Source of the DNA: Dipteronia dyeriana
Lineage: Eukaryota; Streptophyta; Magnoliopsida; Sapindales; Sapindaceae
Direction of reading: 5' to 3'
Length of the DNA stretch: 64,000 nt
Assembly: GCA_032871835.1 (NCBI GenBank)
Contig: CM065301.1
Span: 11,168,413-11,232,412 of the forward strand
Below the pieces are notes generated by a model that did no database searches, was not told the origin of the DNA, and saw only the letters and a program-made list of their open reading frames with translations. Within the stretch, counting starts at the first letter, position 1. Each line of letters opens with the position of its first letter. The position numbers and the translations under genes are program-made. Shown in pieces: positions 12,746 through 25,997 of the stretch.

Positions 12746-13123
12746 ATGGCAGGTATCTGTAGCTACTCTTGCTTAATTGCCTTTTTCTTGTTGAGCGAGA
12801 TAGCCATTCTTTCACCCGTGCTTGCTGCTCGCGACCTTGGAGAAGTTGTTGCTCTTCCCCCGTTACCGAAGAGCACTCACGATTTCTTGGAGCAATGTGC
12901 GGCAAAACTGAAACCGGAGTGTGGTAATCAGCTCGCAGGAAGCCTGTTCGGAACTGGAACGGTCTCACCTGATTGTTGTCATAACCTTCCTACGTTCGGA
13001 AGACCTTGCTATGACGTGTTTTTGGCTGTAACTCTTCCTTACCACAAAGTTGATGCAGCCAAAGTTAAAGCTAAGAGTGAAAAGGTTTGGAACGATTGTG
13101 CTAAAATCAAGCCTTCTGCTTGA
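12746..13123 (+). CDS. Secreted cysteine-rich Prolamin-like protein, class C (Glu58, Val91)
   Basis: Class C combines the class A signal peptide (Cys5, Phe13) with the class B mature residue Val91 and adds Glu58 for Gly58, directly before the second mature cysteine. The upstream leader is of A type and the 3' part of B type. The gene therefore looks like an A/B recombinant with one extra missense change. The reading frame is intact. It is the last gene of the first block, and the block junction lies in its spacer near 14078. Confidence 0.87.
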   Translation: MAGICSYSCLIAFFLLSEIAILSPVLAARDLGEVVALPPLPKSTHDFLEQCAAKLKPECGNQLAGSLFGTGTVSPDCCHNLPTFGRPCYDVFLAVTLPYHKVDAAKVKAKSEKVWNDCAKIKPSA

Positions 13124-14978
13124 GCATTACAAATTGTTTTATTTAATAAACATTGTGGTGCAAAATCACAGAGAGCTATAAAGGTTTATCTTCATCGTTA
13201 TGCATTGTTATTTGTACGGAAAACTATTCACGTAAAACTAATACTTATTATTACTCGTACGACAACCGCGTTTGAATAAGTTCTATGTCATACGTTAGAA
13301 TTTGACGGTCCTCTTACCATGCATAGTGTTACCAATACAAGTGAATAAAATATTTGCGAGAAATAAAATGGAAGTAGAAGTAAAATTTTATAAAACGACT
13401 GCTACGATTGATGAATAAACCATCATAGTTATATACGTAAAGTTTAATCGTGTTCGGAAGTAGAAAAAAAACAGTACTATGAACACTATTCTTTTTATTT
13501 TACGGTACGAATATATCGATAATTTAAAGATTCAGCAACATAAAAATCAATACTCATTATTTCATATATGTAACCTACAAAATATTGATAAATCAAAACT
13601 AATATTGCTTATTACTTTTATGTAAGGTATAGTTATATTCTGAAGGGATTTTACGTTTCGTTGTCTATCGTTTTTTATGTGACAGAATAAAGTTTCTAAC
13701 GATCGAAATTTCGTATATATGATTCGTAGAAATAGAAAGTTTGATAAAGTTGTTTCATGAAGTTAAGAAAGCTTTTATTGTCTCGGGAATATTATTTTCC
13801 AAACAAAACTCGTAAAATTTACAGTGTCATGGAATCGTTCTCGTATAAATGACGTACATCAAGTTTATGAATTAAATTACTTTGTTAGAACAAATAAGTA
13901 AAAGTAACAACTTTTTTAATACATAAAAAAAGGAATTCTTCTTACAAACCAAATTAACGTATTTTGTCTAGACAACGTTTCTCAAAATAATTAGTTTTTA
14001 ATATTAAAAAAAGGGTGTCCCCTTGCAAATACTTTATCAAGATAATTACGAATGAATCGATCACGACATAAGCATATTGGGGAACACAGTAACAATTTCA
14101 TATCTTAAACTACATCTTCTTTATGAATTAAATTACTTTTTAAGAACAAATAAGTGAAAGTAACAATTTTTTTAATACATAAAAAAGGGTATTCTTCCTA
14201 CAAACGAAATTTACGTGTTTTGTCTAGACAACGTTTCTCAAAATAATTAGATTTTAATATAAAAAAAGAGTGTCCCCTTGCGAATGCTTTTACTAGATAA
14301 TTACGAATGAATCGATCACGACATAAGCATATTGGGGAACACAGTAACAATTTCATATCTTAAACGACTTATTATTTTAAGTCGGATAATTTATAAATTC
14401 TACTTTGACTTTTTTTGTTTTTTGGCCAGAAAATATTAAATACGACAGAGTATAATATCGAATACAAGGACAATAAAGAGGAAAAACAAAAATGAAAAAA
14501 GAAAAAACAAAGCTATTTTATGTAAATTGTGCATTATGCTATAGCCTTTATATTTTCCGAAGGTAGCGTTTTGTTTTGATTTATATCGACAACTAATCGT
14601 GTAACAGATCAGAATGTTACCACCATGTATATTGCTGAATAATAAAGTGGGGACCCGAAGCCTGAGAGTTTGGTCTTGTCACTGGACGTTTTAATTGATA
14701 AAATTAAATTTGAATATGATTGAGCGAGGTTTATTTACATAATCGTAACTTAATATCAATCGAAACACTAGTTATATATCGGTTCAAGTAAGTTCAATAA
14801 ATGTGAAGTATAGAATTAATGAAACGCTTTAAAAACTTAACTCGACCTGTATTTTAACTTCTTATAAACGAGCTTGTCATCCCCCATTGCAACACCATCG
14901 AGAAAGGAAAGGGATCTATCACTAACGAACACCTTTTTGTAAGGAGATAAAATATATAACAGACTAATCTTTTACGTT

Positions 14979-15356
14979 ATGGCAGGTATCTGTAGCTACT
15001 CTTGCTTAATTGCCTTTTTCTTGTTGAGCGAGATAGCCATTCTTTCACCCGTGCTTGCTGCTCGCGACCTTGGAGAAGTTGTTGCTCTTCCCCCGTTACC
15101 GAAGAGCACTCACGATTTCTTGGAGCAATGTGCGGCAAAACTGAAACCGGGGTGTGGTAATCAGCTCGCAGGAAGCCTGTTCGGAACTGGAACGGTCTCA
15201 CCTGATTGTTGTCATAACCTTCCTACGTTCGGACGACCTTGCTATGACGAGTTTTTGGCTGTAACTCTTCCTTACCACAAAGTTGATGCAGCCAAAGTTA
15301 AAGCTAAGAGTGAAAAGGTTTGGAACGATTGTGCTAAAATCAAGCCTTCTGCTTGA
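14979..15356 (+). CDS. Secreted cysteine-rich Prolamin-like protein, class A
   Basis: This is the first gene of the second block and pairs with 2105. No coding difference from it was seen. The spacer is long and carries the gcgaacgc variant (16258) that marks this unit type. Confidence 0.88.
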   Translation: MAGICSYSCLIAFFLLSEIAILSPVLAARDLGEVVALPPLPKSTHDFLEQCAAKLKPGCGNQLAGSLFGTGTVSPDCCHNLPTFGRPCYDEFLAVTLPYHKVDAAKVKAKSEKVWNDCAKIKPSA

Positions 15357-17207
15357 GCATTACAAATTGTTTTATTTAATAAACATTGTGGTGCAAAATC
15401 ACAGAGAGCTATAAAGGTTTATCTTCATCGTTATGCATTGTTATTTGTACGGAAAACTATTCACGTAAAACTAATACTTATTATTACTCGTACGACAACC
15501 GCGTTTGAATAAGTTCTATGTCATACGATAGAATTTGACGGTCCTCTTACCATGCATAGTGTTACCAATACAAGTGAATAAAATATTTGCGAGAAATAAA
15601 ATGGAAGTAGAAGTAAAATTTTATAAAACGACTGCTACGATTGATGAATAAACCATCATAGTTATATACGTAAAGTTTAATCGTGTTCGTAAGTAGAAAA
15701 AAAACAGTACTATGAACACTATTCTTTTTATTTTACGGTACGAATATATCGATAATTTAAAGATTCAGCAACATAAAAATCAATACTCATTATTTCATAT
15801 ATGTAACCTTCAAAATATTGATAAATCAAAACTAATATTGCTTATTACTTTTATGTAAGGTATAGTTATATTCTGAAGGGATTTTACGTTTCGTTGTCTA
15901 TCGTTTTTTATGTGACAGAATAAAGTTTCTAACGATCGAAATTTCGTATATTTGATTCGTAGAAATAGAAAGTTTGATAAAGTTGTTTCATGAAGTTAAG
16001 AAAGTTTTTATTGTCTCGGGAATATTATTTTCCAAACAAAACTCGTAAAATTTACAGTGTCATGGAATCGTTCTCGTATAAATGACGTACATCTTCTTTA
16101 TGAATTAAATTACTTTTTAAGAACAAATAAGTGAAAGTAACAATTTTTTTAATACATAAAAAAGGGTATTCTTCCTACAAACGAAATTTACGTATTTTGT
16201 CTAGACAACGTTTCTCAAAATAATTAGATTTTAATATAAAAAAAGAGTGTCCCCTTGCGAACGCTTTTACTAGATAATTACGAATGAATCGATCACGACA
16301 TAAGCATATTGGGGAACACAGTAACAATTTCATATCTTAAACTACATCTTCTTTATGAATTAAATTACTTTTTAAGAACAAATAAGTGAAAGTAACAATT
16401 TTTTTAATACATAAAAAAGGGTATTCTTCCTACAAACGAAATTTACGTGTTTTGTCTAGACAACGTTTCTCAAAATAATTAGATTTTAATATAAAAAAAG
16501 AGTGTCCCCTTGCGAATGCTTTTACTAGATAATTACGAATGAATCGATCACGACATAAGCATATTGGGGAACACAGTAACAATTTCATATCTTAAACGAC
16601 TTATTATTTTAAGTCGGATAATTTATAAATTCTACTTTGACTTTTTTTGTTTTTTGGCCAGAAAATATTAAATACGACAGAGTATAATATCGAATACAAG
16701 GACAATAAAGAGGAAAAACAAAAATGAAAAAAGAAAAAACAAAGCTATTTTATGTAAATTGTGCATTATGCTATAGCCTTTATATTTTCCGAAGGTAGCG
16801 TTTTGTTTTGATTTATATCGACAACTAATCGTGTAACAGATCAGAATGTTACCACCATGTATATTGCTGAATAAAGTGGGGACCCGAAGCCTGAGAGTTT
16901 GGTCTTGTCACTGGACGTTTTAATTGATAAAATTAAATTTGAATATGATTGAGCGAGGTTTATTTACATAATCGTAACTTAATATCAATCGAAACACTAG
17001 TTATATATCGGTTCAAGTAAGTTCAATAAATGTGAAGTATAGAATTAATGAAACGCTTTAAAAACTTAACTCGACCTGTATTTTAACTTCTTATAAACGA
17101 GCTTGTCATCCCCCATTGCAACACCATCGAGAAAGGAAAGGGATCTATCACTAACGAACACCTTTTTGTAAGGAGATAAAATATATAACAGACTAATCTT
17201 TTACGTT

Positions 17208-17585
17208 ATGGCAGGTATCTGTAGCTACTCTTGCTTAATTGCCTTTTTCTTGTTGAGCGAGATAGCCATTCTTTCACCCGTGCTTGCTGCTCGCGACCTT
17301 GGAGAAGTTGTTGCTCTTCCCCCGTTACCGAAGAGCACTCACGATTTCTTGGAGCAATGTGCGGCAAAACTGAAACCGGGGTGTGGTAATCAGCTCGCAG
17401 GAAGCCTGTTCGGAACTGGAACGGTCTCACCTGATTGTTGTCATAACCTTCCTACGTTCGGACGACCTTGCTATGACGAGTTTTTGGCAGTAACTCTTCC
17501 TTACCACAAAGTTGATGCAGCCAAAGTTAAAGCTAAGAGTGAAAAGGTTTGGAACGATTGTGCTAAAATCAAGCCTTCTGCTTGA
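17208..17585 (+). CDS. Secreted cysteine-rich Prolamin-like protein, class A
   Basis: This pairs with the gene at 4334 and shares its silent GCA alanine codon (17486-17488). The spacer shares the rare tttatgtttcg and tctggacaac variants with that unit. Confidence 0.88.
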   Translation: MAGICSYSCLIAFFLLSEIAILSPVLAARDLGEVVALPPLPKSTHDFLEQCAAKLKPGCGNQLAGSLFGTGTVSPDCCHNLPTFGRPCYDEFLAVTLPYHKVDAAKVKAKSEKVWNDCAKIKPSA

Positions 17586-19439
17586 GCATTACAAATTGTT
17601 TTATTTAATAAACATTGTGGTGCAAAATCACAGAGAGCTATAAAGGTTTATCTTCATCGTTATGCATTGTTATTTGTACGGAAAACTATTCACGTAAAAC
17701 TAATACTTATTATTACTCGTACGACAACCGCGTTTGAATAAGTTCTATGTCATACGATAGAATTTGACGGTCCTCTTACCATGCATAGTGTTACCAATAC
17801 AAGTGAATAAAATATTTGCGAGAAATAAAATGGAAGTAGAAGTAAAATTTTATAAAACGACTGCTACGATTGATGAATAAACCATCATAGTTATATACGT
17901 AAAGTTTAATCGTGTTCGTAAGTAGAAAAAAAACAGTACTATGAACACTATTCTTTTTATTTTACGGTACGAATATATCGATAATTTAAAGATTCAGCAA
18001 CATAAAAATCAATACTCATTATTTCATATATGTAACCTTCAAAATATTGATAAATCAAAACTAATATTGCTTATTACTTTTATGTAAGGTATAGTTATAT
18101 TCTGAAGGGATTTTATGTTTCGTTGTCTATCGTTTTTTATGTGACAGAATAAAGTTTCTAACGATCGAAATTTCGTATATTTGATTCGTAGAAATAGAAA
18201 GTTTGATAAAGTTGTTTCATGAAGTTAAGAAAGTTTTTATTGTCTCGGGAATATTATTTTCCAAACAAAACTCGTAAAATTTACAGTGTCATGGAATCGT
18301 TCTCGTATAAATGACGTACATCTTCTTTATGAATTAAATTACTTTTTAAGAACAAATAAGTGAAAGTAACAATTTTTTTAATACATAAAAAAGGATATTC
18401 TTCCTACAAACGAAATTTACGTATTTTGTCTGGACAACGTTTCTCAAAATAATTAGATTTTAATATAAAAAAAGAGTGTCCCCTTGCGAATGCTTTTACT
18501 AGATAATTACGAATGAATCGATCACGACATAAGCATATTGGGGAACACAGTAACAATTTCATATCTTAAACTACATCTTCTTTATGAATTAAATTACTTT
18601 TTAAGAACAAATAAGTGAAAGTAACAATTTTTTTAATACATAAAAAAGGGTATTCTTCCTACAAACGAAATTTACGTGTTTTGTCTAGACAACGTTTCTC
18701 AAAATAATTAGATTTTAATATAAACAAAGAGTGTCCCCTTGCGAATGCTTTTACTAGATAATTACGAATGAATCGATCACGACATAAGCATATTGGGGAA
18801 CACAGTAACAATTTCATATCTTAAACGACTTATTATTTTAAGTCGGATAATTTATAAATTCTACTTTGACTTTTTTTGTTTTTTGGCCAGAAAATATTAA
18901 ATACGACAGAGTATAATATCGAATACAAGGACAATAAAGAGGAAAAACAAAAATGAAAAAAGAAAAAACAAAGCTATTTTATGTAAATTGTGCATTATGC
19001 TATAGCCTTTATATTTTCCGAAGGTAGCGTTTTGTTTTGATTTATATCGACAACTAATCGTGTAACAGATCAGAATGTTACCACCATGTATATTGCTGAA
19101 TAATAAAGTGGGGACCCGAAGCCTGAGAGTTTGGTCTTGTCACTGGACGTTTTAATTGATAAAATTAAATTTGAATATGATTGAGCGAGGTTTATTTACA
19201 TAATCGCAACTTAATATCAATCGAAACACTAGTTATATAACGGTTCAAGTAAGTTCAATAAATGTGAAGTATAGAATTAATGAAACGCTTTAAAAACTTA
19301 ACTCGACCTATATTTTAACTTCTTATAAACGAGCTTGTCATCCCCCATTGCAACACCATCGAGAAAGGAAAGGGATCTATCACTAACGAACACCTTTTTG
19401 TAAGGCGATAAAATATATAACAGACTAATCTTTTACGTT

Positions 19440-19817
19440 ATGGCAGGTATCGGTAGCTACTCTTGCTTAATTGCCTTATTCTTGTTGAGCGAGATAGCCA
19501 TTCTTTCACCCGTGCTTGCTGCTCGCGACCTTGGAGAAGTTGTTGCTCTTCCCCCGTTACCGAAGAGCACTCACGATTTCTTGGAGCAATGTGCGGCAAA
19601 ACTGAAACCGGGGTGTGGTAATCAGCTCGCAGGAAGCCTGTTCGGAACTGGAACGGTCTCACCTGATTGTTGTCATAACCTTCCTACGTTCGGAAGACCT
19701 TGCTATGACGTGTTTTTGGCTGTAACTCTTCCTTACCACAAAGTTGATGCAGCCAAAGTTAAAGCTAAGAGTGAAAAGGTTTGGAACGATTGTGCTAAAA
19801 TCAAGCCTTCTGCTTGA
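19440..19817 (+). CDS. Secreted cysteine-rich Prolamin-like protein, class B
   Basis: This pairs with the gene at 6566 and encodes the same protein. About 160-170 bp upstream it differs from its partner at 19272 and 19281, where it carries the bases normal for class A units. This is a short patch of A-type sequence in a B-type promoter region, which looks like gene conversion. Confidence 0.88.
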   Translation: MAGIGSYSCLIALFLLSEIAILSPVLAARDLGEVVALPPLPKSTHDFLEQCAAKLKPGCGNQLAGSLFGTGTVSPDCCHNLPTFGRPCYDVFLAVTLPYHKVDAAKVKAKSEKVWNDCAKIKPSA

Positions 19818-21414
19818 GCATTACAAATTGTTTTATTTAATAAACATTGTGGTGCAAAATCACAGAGAGCTATAAAGGTTTATCTTCATCGTTATGCATT
19901 GTTATTTGTACGGAAAACTATTCACGTAAAACTAATACTTATTATTACTCGTACGACAACCGCGTTTGAATAAGTTCTATGTCATACGTTAGAATTTGAC
20001 GGTCCTCTTACCATGCATAGTGTTACCAATACAAGTGAATAAAATATTTGCGAGAAATAAAATGGAAGTAGAAGTAAAATTTTATAAAACGACTGCTACG
20101 ATTGATGAATAAACCATCATAGTTATATACGTAAAGTTTAATCGTGTTCGTAAGTAGAAAAAAAACAGTACTATGAACACTATTCTTTTTATTTTACGGT
20201 ACGAATATATCGATAATTTAAAGATTCAGCAACATAAAAATCAATACTCATTATTTCATATATGTAACCTACAAAATATTGATAAATCAAAACTAATATT
20301 GCTTATTACTTTTATGTAAGGTATAGTTATATTCTGAAGGGATTTTACGTTTCGTTGTCTATCGTTTTTTATGTGACAGAATAAAGTTTCTAACGATCGA
20401 AATTTCGTATATATGATTCGTAGAAATAGAAAGTTTGATAAAGTTGTTTCATGAAGTTAAGAAAGCTTTTATTGTCTCGGGAATATTATTTTCCAAACAA
20501 AACTCGTAAAATTTACAGTGTCATGGAATCGTTCTCGTATAAATGACGTACATCAAGTTTATGAATTAAATTACTTTGTTAGAACAAATAAGTAAAAGTA
20601 ACAACTTTTTTAATACATAAAAAAAGGAATTCTTCTTACAAACCAAATTAACGTATTTTGTCTAGACAACGTTTCTCAAAATAATTAGTTTTTAATATTA
20701 AAAAAAGGGTGTCCCCTTGCGAATACTTTTTCAAGATAATTACGAATGAATCGATCACGACATAAGCATATTGGCGAACACAGTAACAATTTCATATCTT
20801 AAACGACTTATTATTTTAAGTCAGATAATTTATAAATTCTACTTTAACTTTTTTAGTTATTTGGCCAGAAAATATTAAATACGAAAGAGTATAATATCGA
20901 ATACAAGGACAATAAAGAGGGAAAACAAAAATGAAAAAAGAAAAAACAAAACTATTTTATGTAAATTGTGCATTATGCTATAGCCTTTATATTATCCGAA
21001 TGTAGCGATTTGTTTTGATTTATATCGACAACTAATCGTGTAACATATCAGAATGTTACCACCATGTATATTACTGAATAAAGTGGGGGCCCGACGCCTG
21101 AGAGTTTGGTCTTGTCACTGGACGTTTTAATTGATATCATTAAATTTCAAGTTGATTGAGCGAGGTTTATTTACATAATCGCAACTTAATATCAATCGAA
21201 ACACTAGTTATATAACGGTTCAAGTAAGTTCAATAAATGTGAAGTAAAGAATTAAAGAAACGCTTTAAAAACTTAACTCGACCTATATTTTAACTTCTTA
21301 TAAACGAGCTTGTCATCCCCCATTGCAACACCATCGAGAAAGGAAAGGGATCTATCACTAACGAACACCTTTTTGTAAGGCGATAAAATATATAACAGAC
21401 TAATCTTTTACGTT

Positions 21415-21792
21415 ATGGCAGGTATCGGTAGCTACTCTTGCTTAATTGCCTTATTCTTGTTGAGCGAGATAGCCATTCTTTCACCCGTGCTTGCTGCTCG
21501 CGACCTTGGAGAAGTTGTTGCTCTTCCCCCGTTACCGAAGAGCACTCACGATTTCTTGGAGCAATGTGCGGCAAAACTGAAACCGGGGTGTGGTAATCAG
21601 CTCGCAGGAAGCCTGTTCGGAACTGGAACGGTCTCACCTGATTGTTGTCATAACCTTCCTACGTTCGGAAGACCTTGCTATGACGTGTTTTTGGCTGTAA
21701 CTCTTCCTTACCACAAAGTTGATGCAGCCAAAGTTAAAGCTAAGAGTGAAAAGGTTTGGAACGATTGTGCTAAAATCAAGCCTTCTGCTTGA
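21415..21792 (+). CDS. Secreted cysteine-rich Prolamin-like protein, class B
   Basis: This pairs with the gene at 8541. The protein is identical, and the spacer is the same hybrid long type with the switch near 22704. Confidence 0.88.
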   Translation: MAGIGSYSCLIALFLLSEIAILSPVLAARDLGEVVALPPLPKSTHDFLEQCAAKLKPGCGNQLAGSLFGTGTVSPDCCHNLPTFGRPCYDVFLAVTLPYHKVDAAKVKAKSEKVWNDCAKIKPSA

Positions 21793-23644
21793 GCATTACA
21801 AATTGTTTTATTTAATAAACATTGTGGTGCAAAATCACAGAGAGCTATAAAGGTTTATCTTCATCGTTATGCATTGTTATTTGTACGGAAAACTATTCAC
21901 GTAAAACTAATACTTATTATTACTCGTACGACAACCGCGTTTGAATAAGTTCTATGTCATACGTTAGAATTTGACGGTCCTCTTACCATGCATAGTGTTA
22001 CCAATACAAGTGAATAAAATATTTGCGAGAAATAAAATGGAAGTAGAAGTAAAATTTTATAAAACGACTGCTACGATTGATGAATAAACCATCATAGTTA
22101 TATACGTAAAGTTTAATCGTGTTCGGAAGTAGAAAAAAAACAGTACTATGAACACTATTCTTTTTATTTTACGGTACGAATATATCGATAATTTAAAGAT
22201 TCAGCAACATAAAAATCAATACTCATTATTTCATATATGTATCCTACAAAATATTGATAAATCAAAACTAATATTGCTTATTACTTTTATGTAAGGTATA
22301 GTTATATTCTGAAGGGATTTTACGTTTCGTTGTCTATCGTTTTTTATGTGACAGAATAAAGTTTGTAACGATCGAAATTTCGTATATATGATTCGTAGAA
22401 ATAGAAAGTTTGATAAAGTTGTTTCATGAAGTTAAGAAAGCTTTTATTGTCTCGGGAATATTATTTTCCAAACAAAACTCGTAAAATTTACAGTGTCATG
22501 GAATCGTTCTCGTATAAATGACGTACATCAAGTTTATGAATTAAATTACTTTGTTAGAACAAATAAGTAAAAGTAACAACTTTTTTAATACATAAAAAAA
22601 GGAATTCTTCTTACAAACCAAATTAACGTATTTTGTCTAGACAACGTTTCTCAAAATAATTAGTTTTTAATATTAAAAAAAGGGTGTCCCCTTGCAAATG
22701 CTTTTACTAGATAATTACGAATGAATCGATCACGACATAAGCATATTGGGGAACACAGTAACAATTTCATATCTTAAACTACATCTTCTTTATGAATTAA
22801 ATTACTTTTTAAGAACAAATAAGTGAAAGTAACAATTTTTTTAATACATAAAAAAGGGTATTCTTCCTACAAACGAAATTTACGTGTTTTGTCTAGACAA
22901 CGTTTCTCAAAATAATTAGATTTTAATATAAAAAAAGAGTGCCCCCTTGCGAATGCTTTTACTAGATAATTACGAATGAATCGATCACGACATAAGCATA
23001 TTGGGGAACACAGTAACAATTTCATATCTTAAACGACTTATTATTTTAAGTCGGATAATTTATAAATTCTACTTTGACTTTTTTTGTTTTTTGGCCAGAA
23101 AATATTAAATACGACAGAGTATAATATCGAATACAAGGACAATAAAGAGGAAAAACAAAAATGAAAAAAGAAAAAACAAAGCTATTTTATGTAAATTGTG
23201 CATTATGCTATAGCCTTTATATTTTCCGAAGGTAGCGTTTTGTTTTGATTTATATCGACAACTAATCGTGTAACAGATCAGAATGTTACCACCATGTATA
23301 TTGCTGAATAAAGTGGGGACCCGAAGCCTGAGAGTTTGGTCTTGTCACTGGACGTTTTAATTGATAAAATTAAATTTGAATATGATTGAGCGAGGTTTAT
23401 TTACATAATCGTAACTTAATATCAATCGAAACACTAGTTATATATCGGTTCAAGTAAGTTCAATAAATGTGAAGTATAGAATTAATGAAACGCTTTAAAA
23501 ACTTAACTCGACCTGTATTTTAACTTCTTATAAACGAGCTTGTCATCCCCCATTGCAACACCATCGAGAAAGGAAAGGGATCTATCACTAACGAACACCT
23601 TTTTGTAAGGAGATAAAATATATAACAGACTAATCTTTTACGTT

Positions 23645-24022
23645 ATGGCAGGTATCTGTAGCTACTCTTGCTTAATTGCCTTTTTCTTGTTGAGCGAGAT
23701 AGCCATTCTTTCACCCGTGCTTGCTGCTCGCGACCTTGGAGAAGTTGTTGCTCTTCCCCCGTTACCGAAGAGCACTCACGATTTCTTGGAGCAATGTGCG
23801 GCAAAACTGAAACCGGGGTGTGGTAATCAGCTCGCAGGAAGCCTGTTCGGAACTGGAACGGTCTCACCTGATTGTTGTCATAACCTTCCTACGTTCGGAC
23901 GACCTTGCTATGACGAGTTTTTGGCTGTAACTCTTCCTTACCACAAAGTTGATGCAGCCAAAGTTAAAGCTAAGAGTGAAAAGGTTTGGAACGATTGTGC
24001 TAAAATCAAGCCTTCTGCTTGA
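23645..24022 (+). CDS. Secreted cysteine-rich Prolamin-like protein, class A
   Basis: This pairs with the gene at 10771. The protein is identical. The short spacer shares all the unit-specific variants noticed there. Confidence 0.88.
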   Translation: MAGICSYSCLIAFFLLSEIAILSPVLAARDLGEVVALPPLPKSTHDFLEQCAAKLKPGCGNQLAGSLFGTGTVSPDCCHNLPTFGRPCYDEFLAVTLPYHKVDAAKVKAKSEKVWNDCAKIKPSA

Positions 24023-25619
24023 GCATTACAAATTGTTTTATTTAATAAACATTGTGGTGCAAAATCACAGAGAGCTATAAAGGTTTATCTTCATCGTTAT
24101 GCATTGTTATTTGTACGGAAAACTATTCACGTAAAACTAATACTTATTATTACTCGTACGACAACCGCGTTTGAATAAGTTCTATGTCATACGATAGAAT
24201 TTGACGGTCCTCTTACCATGTATAGTGTTACCAATACAAGTGAATAAAATATTTGCGAGAAATAAAATGGAAGTAGAAGTAAAATTTTATAAAACGACTG
24301 CTACGATTGATGAATAAACCATCATAGTTATATACGTAAAGTTTAATCGTGTTCGTAAGTAGAAAAAAAACAGTACTATGAACACTATTCTTTTTATTTT
24401 ACGGTACGAAGATATCGATAATTTAAAGATTCAACAACATAAAAATCAATACTCATTATTTCCTATATGAAACCTTCAAAATATTGATAAATCAAAACTA
24501 ATATTGCTTATTACTTTTATGTAAGGTATAGTTATATTATAAAGGGATTTTACGTTTCGTTGTCAATCGTTTTTTATATGACAGAATAAAGTTTCTAACG
24601 ATCAAAATTTCGTATATTTGATTTGTAGAAATAGAAAGTTTGATAAAGTTGTTTCATGAAGTTAAGAAAGCTTTTATTGTCTCGGGAATATTATTTTCCC
24701 AACAAAATTCGTAAAATTTACAGTGTCATGGAATCGTTCTCGTATAAATGACGTACATCAAGTTTATGAATTAAATTACTTTGTTAGAACAAATAAGTAA
24801 AAGTAACAACTTTTTTAATACATAAAAAAGGGTATTCTTCTTACAAACCAAATTAACGTATTTTGTCTAGACAACGTTTCTCAAAATAATTAGTTTTTAA
24901 TATTAAAAAAAGGGTGTCCCCTTGCGAATACTTTTTCAAGATAATTACGAATGAATCGATCACGACATAAGCATATTGGCGAACACAGTAACAATTTCAT
25001 ATCTTAAACGACTTATTATTTTAAGTCAGATAATTTATAAATTCTACTTTAACTTTTTTAGTTATTTGGCCAGAAAATATTAAATACGAAAGAGTATAAT
25101 ATCGAATACAAGGACAATAAAGAGGGAAAACAAAAATGAAAAAAGAAAAAACAAAACTATTTTATGTAAATTGTGCATTATGCTATAGCCTTTATATTAT
25201 CCGAATGTAGCGATTTGTTTTGATTTATATCGACAACTAATCGTGTAACATATCAGAATGTTACCACCATGTATATTACTGAATAAAGTGGGGGCCCGAC
25301 GCCTGAGAGTTTGGTCTTGTCACTGGACGTTTTAATTGATAAAATTAAATTTGAATATGATTGAGCGAGGTTTATTTACATAATCGTAACTTAATATCAA
25401 TCGAAACACTAGTTATATATCGGTTCAAGTAAGTTCAATAAATGTGAAGTATAGAATTAATGAAACGCTTTAAAAACTTAACTCGACCTGTATTTTAACT
25501 TCTTATAAACGAGCTTGTCATCCCCCATTGCAACACCATCGAGAAAGGAAAGGGATCTATCACTAACGAACACCTTTTTGTAAGGAGATAAAATATATAA
25601 CAGACTAATCTTTTACGTT

Positions 25620-25997
25620 ATGGCAGGTATCTGTAGCTACTCTTGCTTAATTGCCTTTTTCTTGTTGAGCGAGATAGCCATTCTTTCACCCGTGCTTGCT
25701 GCTCGCGACCTTGGAGAAGTTGTTGCTCTTCCCCCGTTACCGAAGAGCACTCACGATTTCTTGGAGCAATGTGCGGCAAAACTGAAACCGGAGTGTGGTA
25801 ATCAGCTCGCAGGAAGCCTGTTCGGAACTGGAACGGTCTCACCTGATTGTTGTCATAACCTTCCTACGTTCGGAAGACCTTGCTATGACGTGTTTTTGGC
25901 TGTAACTCTTCCTTACCACAAAGTTGATGCAGCCAAAGTTAAAGCTAAGAGTGAAAAGGTTTGGAACGATTGTGCTAAAATCAAGCCTTCTGCTTGA
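25620..25997 (+). CDS. Secreted cysteine-rich Prolamin-like protein, class C (Glu58, Val91)
   Basis: This pairs with the gene at 12746 and has the same Glu58/Val91 combination. Its spacer stops matching that of the partner near 26952 and continues as a short, diverged-type spacer. This marks the end of the second block. Confidence 0.87.
   Translation: MAGICSYSCLIAFFLLSEIAILSPVLAARDLGEVVALPPLPKSTHDFLEQCAAKLKPECGNQLAGSLFGTGTVSPDCCHNLPTFGRPCYDVFLAVTLPYHKVDAAKVKAKSEKVWNDCAKIKPSA

Larger units (their letters stand above)
1205..14078 (+). repeat. Six-gene higher-order repeat, copy 1 (~12.87 kb)
   Basis: Each gene start from 2105 to 12746 recurs exactly 12874 bp later, with the same order of protein classes (A, A, B, B, A, C) and the same private variants. 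Examples are gcgaacgc at 3388 and 16258, a GCA alanine codon at 4612 and 17486, tctggac at 5558 and 18430, and tatgtatcc at 9362 and 22236. The left edge is set by where the match to copy 2 starts. It is approximate, because neighbouring units are also near-identical. Confidence 0.85.
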
